Part shown: piece after piece, positions 57,377-64,000 of the stretch
Numbering within the stretch: the stretch's first letter is position 1
Layout: each line of letters begins with the position of its first letter
Position numbers and translations under genes: made by a program
The notes under the pieces: model-generated
The model's input: only the letters and a program-made list of their open reading frames with translations
What the model was told of the DNA's origin: nothing
Databases searched by the model: none
Assembly: GCA_013420905.1 (NCBI GenBank)
Contig: JAAXNY010000008.1
Location: 992,001 to 1,056,000 of the forward strand
Length of the DNA: 64,000 nt
Source: Collybia mongolica
Taxonomy: Eukaryota > Basidiomycota > Agaricomycetes > Agaricales > Clitocybaceae
Direction of reading: 5' to 3'

Positions 57377-59485
57377 ATGACTAGCTTGCTGAGCATGGAG
57401 ATGACGCTCTCCAGCTTGGGGACGGGGTCCTAGAGATGGGGAGGCGCCAGTGAGCTTACTAAGGGGGACGATGATGGCGTCACCTACTTTAACGGATTTA
57501 TACTTAGCCAGGATCCACCCGGCGTTGTATCTCTTCTTCCAGAAGGGGCAGTCCCTCGAATCCGACGGGTGACCGGCGGTTCGACAGTTGATGCACCTGT
57601 CTGGGTGAGGGCACGGCTCGTTACCTGGTGTAGCCGCGATGGGTGGTTTCGCGTTCGGCTGTGCTTTGCAGCACGTGGCCAATACATGATGGAAGTTCGT
57701 GGCATGGTTGCCACCACACTTCTGACAGTGGATGCTTTTGGAAGGACAAGCCGCCGCTGTAGAGCGGTGCCCGTACCTCCAACAGCGGTTGCACAGGGGC
57801 GCCCCAACTCTGGGGGTCACCTCTGCGAAGTGGAGCCTATGGGTCCCCCACTGGAATGAGGTTCCCTTGAGCGCTTTAAGATTCAACCTGCCCCGCGAGT
57901 CGTATATCTCAAAGAAGAGGTACGCGTTAGACGCGTGACTGGAAGCTTTCACTACTCTGGGTGGAACAGAGTAGTAAAATCGGAGAGCCTTTCTCTGTTC
58001 GGGATTACACCGTTGAAGCAGGACGTTGAGTGTGTCTTGCCCAGAGATAGGGATTGGCTTGCCATTCTCCCCCAGTTTGGGTTCGAGGCTGTAGAAGGGG
58101 AAGTCAGCAACCATCATAGAGGATCTGGACGAGCCAGCCTCCACGTAGATCGTGGCATCCTTGACTTCGGTCTGTCCCGCGTTCCACTGGAACCAGCGGT
58201 GGATGACCTTGATGTCGGACTCGGACGGGATGTTGTCAGCTGTGATAGTAATGCTACCAAGTGATCGTTCCTCATGCAGGATCCGGAGTTTGGACTGTGC
58301 CTTTGTGAGGGCATCAGTCAGGGGAGCGCAGCATGGTTTGAGGTCCCATGGGACTGCGGGAGACGCGAACACTGTCATTGCTTTGCGTGACAGGCCGTGG
58401 GTAGTGGACTTGCGCTTGTTAGGAGCGCTCGGATCGGCTGTTTTTGGTGCGAGCAGATCGCTCACACCCATGACCTGATTCAGGTTTGAGTACGGGAAGG
58501 CCTGGGCCAGCCTGACTAAACTCTCCTCGTGCTGAGTGGTCCTGGCTTTCTTCTGGTTGGAAGGGCCTGGGGCCGGCTGGGGGGCACCTGCTACCTGCAA
58601 GTATAGCGGGGCTGGCGGCGCGTACATCCCGTTCCTAAAAGGATTGTTGTCGGGGTTACGTCGTTTAGTTTGCTGGAACTTGCCGGGGCGTCGAGCGCCG
58701 GCGGGGTCCGAGCCGCGATGAGCGAAGGACCGGTGCCTTGATGGGTTAGGCAGCTGGCCGGGAGGGATTTTAGGAGGAGGGTGCCTGGCATGGTGGGCCT
58801 GGCGTTCCTCCGCGAGGGCAGTGCAAATGGAGGTCGCGACACTTTCCATGAACGTCCATGTCGAGGACTGGGGGTCCAAGCCACAGAGAGAGTTCCTGAC
58901 AAACCCATGTTTGACTAGGCCACAGATCAGATGACCTGAGGCCTCAACGAGACCATCAGATTCTGATGTGTTCCACATCTTCCCATTTTGCGCACCAAAT
59001 TCAAGGAAAGAGGCAATCGCGCGCGCCGAGGAAGCAGCGGATTCGGTGTTGGAGGTCCAAGTCTTTGGATCACGCCGGAATTGGAAGGAGTATTGCAGGT
59101 CAGTGTCATTCCCTTCGGCAAATGCATCTGTGGGGATGCCTGAGATGTCAATCATCTCGGCATCGTCCGTGGGTGTGGCAGCGCGGCCTTTGCCCTTGGT
59201 GGTCCGCTTAACAGTAGAGTCCACATTATCGGCGGCCTCAAGTTCAGGATCTCCCTCCTCGTCACTTCCGGCAGGAGAGGGGTGGACAGATGAGAAGTTA
59301 GCCCTACTGGGCTTCGTCCTCTGAATGCGTAGAGCCCGCTCCAGGGATTGTCTAGAGAAGCTAATAGCGGGGGATGGAGATTTCGACATAGGAGGTCGGA
59401 AGACGGTAGCAGGGTCGACCATCCCTGAGCCCCCAGGGGGGTTGGGAGGGTTGGGAGGTTTATCTTTAGAGCGAGAGGCAGGCAT
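57374..59485 (-). CDS. LINE copy 3 ORF1, intact zinc-knuckle protein
   Basis: The first in-element ATG is at 59485 (MPASRSKDKPPNPPNPPG), since codons further upstream run into the target site. About 703 residues: Pro/Ser-rich start, a central part with SSARAIASFLEF and LVKHGFVRNSLCGL, an ordered region from AITITAD-like sequence to SVPPRVVKASS, then CNRCWRYGHRSTAAAC, CQKCGGNHATNFHH and CINCRTAGHPSDSRDC knuckles, and WKKRYNAGWILAKYKS. It would coat LINE RNA. No stop or frameshift is seen. Confidence 0.85.
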   Translation of the reverse strand: MPASRSKDKPPNPPNPPGGSGMVDPATVFRPPMSKSPSPAISFSRQSLERALRIQRTKPSRANFSSVHPSPAGSDEEGDPELEAADNVDSTVKRTTKGKGRAATPTDDAEMIDISGIPTDAFAEGNDTDLQYSFQFRRDPKTWTSNTESAASSARAIASFLEFGAQNGKMWNTSESDGLVEASGHLICGLVKHGFVRNSLCGLDPQSSTWTFMESVATSICTALAEERQAHHARHPPPKIPPGQLPNPSRHRSFAHRGSDPAGARRPGKFQQTKRRNPDNNPFRNGMYAPPAPLYLQVAGAPQPAPGPSNQKKARTTQHEESLVRLAQAFPYSNLNQVMGVSDLLAPKTADPSAPNKRKSTTHGLSRKAMTVFASPAVPWDLKPCCAPLTDALTKAQSKLRILHEERSLGSITITADNIPSESDIKVIHRWFQWNAGQTEVKDATIYVEAGSSRSSMMVADFPFYSLEPKLGENGKPIPISGQDTLNVLLQRCNPEQRKALRFYYSVPPRVVKASSHASNAYLFFEIYDSRGRLNLKALKGTSFQWGTHRLHFAEVTPRVGAPLCNRCWRYGHRSTAAACPSKSIHCQKCGGNHATNFHHVLATCCKAQPNAKPPIAATPGNEPCPHPDRCINCRTAGHPSDSRDCPFWKKRYNAGWILAKYKSVKVGDAIIVPLSKLTGASPSLGPRPQAGERHLHAQQASH

Positions 59486-59689
59486 ACAGCGCAAGAAAGG
59501 GTGGGAGCGGGTGGGCTCAACCAGGGAGTAACGGCAATTTGCAACTTTACTATGTGTCAAACCTCCTACCAGGTGGTGGTAAGAGATCAAAGAGGATGTT
59601 TGGGCTGGCTCTTGACCATTACATTTGGGTGATGTCAAAACTCGTGACTAAAGTTTGACTTTATTTTTTACTGAGCGTAACTTCCGGTG

Positions 59690-60363
59690 CCACTTCTACT
59701 TTCCCACAACTGGACCTGAAGGCTATGCAGAATACAGCTTCCATTTCGCTGCAGTGGGCCGCGCACCCTAGGCCGTGCTGGCTGTAGCGTTTCAAGATGC
59801 CTTCTCAATACGCCAAAAACTGGAAAAATCCTCAAAAATCCAACTACTTACTAGTCACGGTCCCACCTCAAATCGGATACTCAAACCAATCACAAGCATT
59901 ATTGAATCCAGCCAAAAGTCTTATCGAATCTCAGAAATCATTTTAGAACTCATCACGATCAGCGGATTTGAAGTTGAGCATCACTTTCTGACTTTCAATA
60001 TCGCTTTACACATGGTTTAGGTGGCTAATTATAGCTTCTCAGCTGCTTCTGGTGATTTTTTGGTTCTGAAAATACAATAAGCATCTTATAACCGGTACAC
60101 CCGGTATTGCTCTGTTCTGTAGCCATGCGCTCATGTCCTTCTTTTCGCTGACTTGAGAAAGTATCAGTCAAAAACCCATCGGAAGACGTCCTTTCTAGCC
60201 CTTGTGATGTTATCATGAACCATAAGGCCCACCTTTTTCCAACAGATGCTGATTATAACCATGGGACAGAAGCATAGAACCACATTGATCCGGGTAATAA
60301 ACAGCCTACATAAAACTGGGAACCAAACCCCATCAAGTTGTCGACTTTCGCTCGTTGGCAGCC
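59690..60363. other. intergenic region, sedolisin 5' side
   Basis: No gene or repeat is apparent. The upstream sequence of the sedolisin gene is pyrimidine-rich just before its ATG. Confidence 0.4.
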
Positions 60364-62725
60364 ATGTTTTGGTCTTCAGCCCTCGTTCTTGCCCTTGCCC
60401 ATCTGTGTGTGGCGAAACCTCTCTCAAAACGATGGGATAACCTTGCCGAGAAGCATTCATGGGTCGATATTCCTCGTGGTTGGGAGTATCTCTCACCTGC
60501 ACCCGCGGACATGAGCTTTGACCTGCGTGTCGGTCTTAAACAAGATAAGATCGAGGATCTAATCGCTAGCCTTATGGAAACGAGTGATCCTAACCATGGG
60601 CGGTATGATTGGTTTCACTTTTCGTGGATCTTGTGCTTATATTGGTCGCAAAGATATGGAAAACATTTATCCAAGTCCGAGGCAGAAGCTTTTGTCGCGC
60701 CTCATCCAACATCTGTCGACGCTGTTGACTCGTGGCTCGAGTTTCATGAAATCGACAACAAGGACATCAACCGCTCTGGGGATTGGGTCACTCTTCGCGT
60801 CACTGTTGCACAGGCGGAGCGAATGCTCGGTGCCAAATATAACGTCTATCACCATTCGGCTTCCTCTCAGAAAGTCGTCCGCACTATGAGCTATTCTTTG
60901 CCACGAGAGCTCCACTCTCACGTGGACGTGGTTGCACCCACAACCTATTTCGGAACTCTTCGCAGCATGCGCACTACCAGCTTTTTGCAACCCGAAATCA
61001 AGCCTGTAGAGGAAGGGGATCCGGCCCCCGATTTATCTATCAATGCCGTCGTACCAACCAGTTGCAATACGATCATTACTCCGGCATGCCTTCGTGCCTT
61101 ATACAACACCTCAACTTATGTACCGAGATCAACAGCTACCAACAAATTGGGTGTCGCTGGATACCTTGACGAGTTCGCGAACCGGGCAGACCTCCAGGTT
61201 AGTTTTCCGTAGCGACATCACCACCTTTGCCCTTGTTGATTAACCCCTGAAATCGAAAAGACATTTTTCAGCCAATTCCGAACAGATGCTGTTGGTTCCA
61301 GCTTTACCACTGTTCAGGTCAACGGTGGCGGGGACAATCAGAACGATCCGGGTGTAGAAGTGAGTTGAGTACTAGATTCGTTCACCCCTTGTGGCTCATC
61401 ACTTATGTTAACAGGCAAATCTCGACATCCAATATACCACAGGAATATCCTTCCCAACACCCAATATTTATTACAGGTAGTTAATCTAGTATTGCTGACT
61501 CATTTTTGAGCGCTGACATTCAATAGCACTGGAGGTTCGCCACCATTCAACCCAGACTCTCAAACGCCAACGAACACCAATGAACCATACCTTGACTGGT
61601 TAAATTTCGTTCTTGCGCAGTCTACTATTCCACAAGTTATTACAACCTCTTATGGCGATGACGAACAGACCGTAAGTGTTATTATCGCATCATTTTCCCT
61701 TTTCTCGACCAGGTACAAAACCAGGTACCCAATGATTATGCCGTCCGAGTGTGTAATTTGTTCGCTCAGCTCGGCTCGGTGGGAACCACGGTATTTTTCT
61801 CCAGTGGTGACTTTGGGTCAGTTTTTTTATGCCAATCCTATTCGAACAATGTTTTATCTCACCTATCAATCCGAACAATGCAGTGTCGGAGGCGGCAATT
61901 GTCGCACGAACGATGGCACAAACAGGATCCTTTTCCAACCTGCATTCCCCGCTTCGTAAGTCCTGACAGCTGTTAAAGGGGCACTTGTTGCATAACCTAT
62001 GCCTCCTAGATGCCCCTTCGTCACTACGGTCGGTGGAACGACCAGAGTCAACCCCGAGATTGGAGTCAGCTTCTCAGGAGGCGGATTCTCGCGCTACTTT
62101 ACACGTCCATCATACCAAAACACAGCTGTATCAACGTTCCTCACCGGATTGGGGACCAAGTTCGCTGGCCTCTACAAGTACGTTGGTTGATCTTTAGGGG
62201 CCCTCACTTGCCTATCTTGTTATATTTAGTGCCACCGGACGAGCCTATCCAGATCTCGCTGCTCAAGGCAATGGATTCCAAGTTGTCATCGGCGGCCGCG
62301 TGGGTTCCGTAGGCGGAACCAGTGCTAGCTCTCCCGTACGTCATACCGTTACGTCCAAGTACCTGATTACTTAGCATTGAATATCAGACTGTTGCCGGTG
62401 TTTTCGCCCTGCTAAATGACTTCCGTATTGCCAAAGGCGAATCATCTTTGGGCTTCATTAACCCCCTCATCTACTCGACCGCATCGACTGGATTCAACGA
62501 CATAGTTGCCGGTTCTAATCCTGGATGTGGCACCACAGGTATATTATTTTTCCGCCTCCGGGGTGCATTATTCACGATTACATGCTCTTAGGTTTCACTG
62601 CTGGAAAAGGATGGGATCCTGTAAGCTATTCTTGCTATTGTTATGTTTCCCAGATTACTTACATAGGCATACAGGTTACCGGCCTTGGGACACCCGATTT
62701 CCTGAAGTTGCAAACGTTCGTTTGA
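60364..62725 (+). CDS. secreted sedolisin (S53 serine protease, tripeptidyl-peptidase type)
   Basis: Secreted acid protease or tripeptidyl-peptidase degrading proteins outside the cell. ATG 60364 opens MFWSSALVLALAHLCVAKPL, a signal peptide ending near CVA. The propeptide follows (VGLKQDKIEDL, HLSKSEAEAFVAP, TVAQAERMLGAKYNVY, the pro-kumamolisin domain). The catalytic domain has EANLDIQY with the Glu and Asp of the triad, VITTSYGDDEQ (oxyanion Asp), VGTTVFFSSGD, and the Ser in GGTSASSPTVAG. The calcium-binding tail is GFTAGKGWDPVTGLGTPDF. More than ten introns of about 50 bases. The stop is TGA 62723-62725. All active-site residues look present. Confidence 0.92.
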
Positions 62726-62872
62726 AATGAAGGAAGTGGGAGAGGTGAACCATCACTTCGAGTTCTAATATTTCAATTGTCCATACTGTCTATAGTGATA
62801 CAGTAGCGTTAGTGTCATTCTATCTTGTACCTAAGATGCAGTCTAGGTATACACGTGACAAAAATAGATCTA

Positions 62873-64000
62873 TCAGACGACATTTATAAAACAGTTGCCA
62901 CAAAAAAGGCATCGCGACACTGCCTCTAGGAGTTCCTCGACAACCCAACTCTTCCCTCCCATCGGCAGCCAGGCATCGGTGCTAGAGTCGGTTGTCCATG
63001 ACGGCGGCAGGATGGCTTTACGACTACACCCTGAACATCGCCGTACCATGCCTGTTGTCAAAATAAATGACGTTATCGAGCAACGCCCTGCAGATGTAAC
63101 CTTAGCCAAATTCAGGGATGAAGGCTGAGCACATTACCCCAGGAATGTCCCTTGGTGCAGGTTGCGAGCGCTCCATTTTCTAGGCGAATATCGGAGCTGC
63201 AAGCCGGGCAGGACTCCGCCATGTAATTGTTAAGGGACATCTTTTGTGCATCAGCAAGAGGGGAAGTGGTGTGGATAAGATCGCTTAGTTTTTTTGCCTC
63301 TTGACATAGGTCTTGAGGACAGCCTGGGAACGACGACTGGGTCGCGACTCGCAGCACGAAAGGCACATCTTCAACTACAAAACAATAAGTACCAGGTTAG
63401 GTGCCCGTGGATTAACTCACGCGTGAAAGTGGTAGCCATTGGTGCGAGGTGTCGGATCAGAATCCTTAGGACGATCTGCGAAATGCTTTGAAATAGGCGG
63501 CATGCGATTTCCTCGCATTCATTTCTCATCAATGGGTCTGACATAACCTTCGTCGAACGGAAGTCAGTGACATGAAACGACAATCGGCGTCTGTTGGAGC
63601 TTACCGATAATAGTTTATCGGCCACTGATAACTTCATACGAAGGTGTAACAATACATTACATCCGAAGAAATGCTCAGAAAGGCTGCTACGGAATTCTTG
63701 GCGCAGCGCGGGCTGTCCGATGTTCGCTGGCGTCCCATTAAACGAGAAATTTAATGGCATGGGATCAGAATCGTTCAACAATCTGATAACTTCCGGATAT
63801 ATCTCAGGGTGGTCGGTGAGGTATAGAAAACAAGATCGTAGCACGTGAAGTGGTGTGAGACCGGAGGCTGAAGTTCTGTCAAGATATTGTCTTCGACTAT
63901 CATGTCGTGTGCTTACTCGTCTTCGATGTGGTCAGGGTAGCTTCTAACTCGTATATAACAACGTTGGGACAGGATTTCCACAACGGCGCCATGATTAACA
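62873..64000 (-). CDS. TFIIIC subunit with C-terminal zinc finger (3' part, off window)
   Basis: TFIIIC binds the A and B boxes of Pol III genes. The C-terminal exons read CPACSSDIRLENGALATCTK then GHSWARCS, and SFILTTGMVRRCSGCSRKAI, a TFIIIC-type zinc-finger pattern. The last exon closes with CLFCGNCFINVV and TGA 62873-62875. Upstream exons include DHPEIYPEVIRLLNDSDPMP and HFFGCNVLLHLRMKLSVADK. Introns are about 50 bases. The 5' end lies beyond 64000. Assignment is from the finger pattern, so the exact subunit (GTF3C4-like) is less certain. Confidence 0.7.

Larger units (their letters stand above)
53386..59598 (-). mobile_element. LINE copy 3, full length with 15-bp target duplication
   Basis: TTTGGGCTGGCTCTT lies at 53373-53387 and again at 59599-59613. 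Eighteen T (53386-53403) form the poly(A) end. It is the best preserved copy: ORF1 open, YVDD intact, CpG-rich. It differs clearly from copies 1 and 2 in sequence and so is a sister subfamily. ORF2 carries one stop and an internal deletion. Confidence 0.9.
53200..59681. mobile_element. small TIR element split by LINE copy 3
   Basis: CTCAGTAAAAAATAAAGTCA at 53206-53225 is perfectly inverted at 59656-59675 (as TGACTTTATTTTTTACTGAG), with outer bases GTAACT and GTTACG partly matching. Removing the LINE and one target-site copy leaves an element of roughly 270 bp with no coding capacity. Flanks TGCCAGTC and TTCCGGTG agree at 5 of 8 positions, so its own target duplication is uncertain. Confidence 0.6.

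Overview
The window looks like a nuclear contig of a filamentous basidiomycete, probably an agaricomycete. Genes carry many roughly 50-nt GT-AG introns. The histone H3 and H4 genes are divergently paired. The housekeeping proteins (argininosuccinate synthase, sirtuin, Doa10-type E3 ligase, TFIIIC subunit, sedolisin) are fungal in type. The mobile elements (RNase H-bearing LINEs, a chromodomain gypsy element, copia, hAT, Tc1) also fit. Assignment to this group is inference from these features, not from a search.

Layout. From 1 to 8.4 kb: a possible partial gene, ARG1 on the plus strand (878-2635), and one very large acidic, proline-rich protein gene on the minus strand (2842-8348). From 8.5 to 36.4 kb: a dense nest of transposable elements. 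This holds an 82-bp MITE, a decayed copia element with two solo LTRs inserted in it, and a 2.2-kb element with arms of about 0.85 kb in inverted orientation. It then holds a LINE copy on the plus strand split by a gypsy element and by a Mutator-like non-autonomous element, a Tc1 remnant that this LINE entered, a complete hAT element with its 8-bp target duplication, and a complete LINE copy on the minus strand with a 16-bp target duplication. From 37 to 53 kb: a truncated gene, a SIR2-family deacetylase, a small membrane-anchored chorismate-lyase-like gene, the H3/H4 pair, DOA10/SSM4, and an unrecognised spliced gene. From 53.2 to 59.7 kb: a third, better preserved LINE copy inside a small terminal-inverted-repeat element. 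From 60.3 to 64 kb: a secreted sedolisin protease and the 3' part of a TFIIIC subunit gene that runs off the window.

The repeats give a readable order of insertion: Tc1, then LINE copy 1, then gypsy and the Mutator-like element inside it. Element coding regions carry a strong CpG-deamination signature. All ten premature stops found in the gypsy gag, pol and third ORF are TGA. The reverse-transcriptase YVDD box has become a D-N form in two LINE copies and in copia through the same CpG step. The gypsy element keeps a perfect GGGTTTT slippery heptamer between gag and pol and has a third zinc-knuckle ORF after pol. Two otherwise unrelated inverted-repeat elements share a module of about 250 bp with Pol III A- and B-box-like motifs. 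These are the most novel-looking observations. I saw no CRISPR array, operon or rRNA gene.
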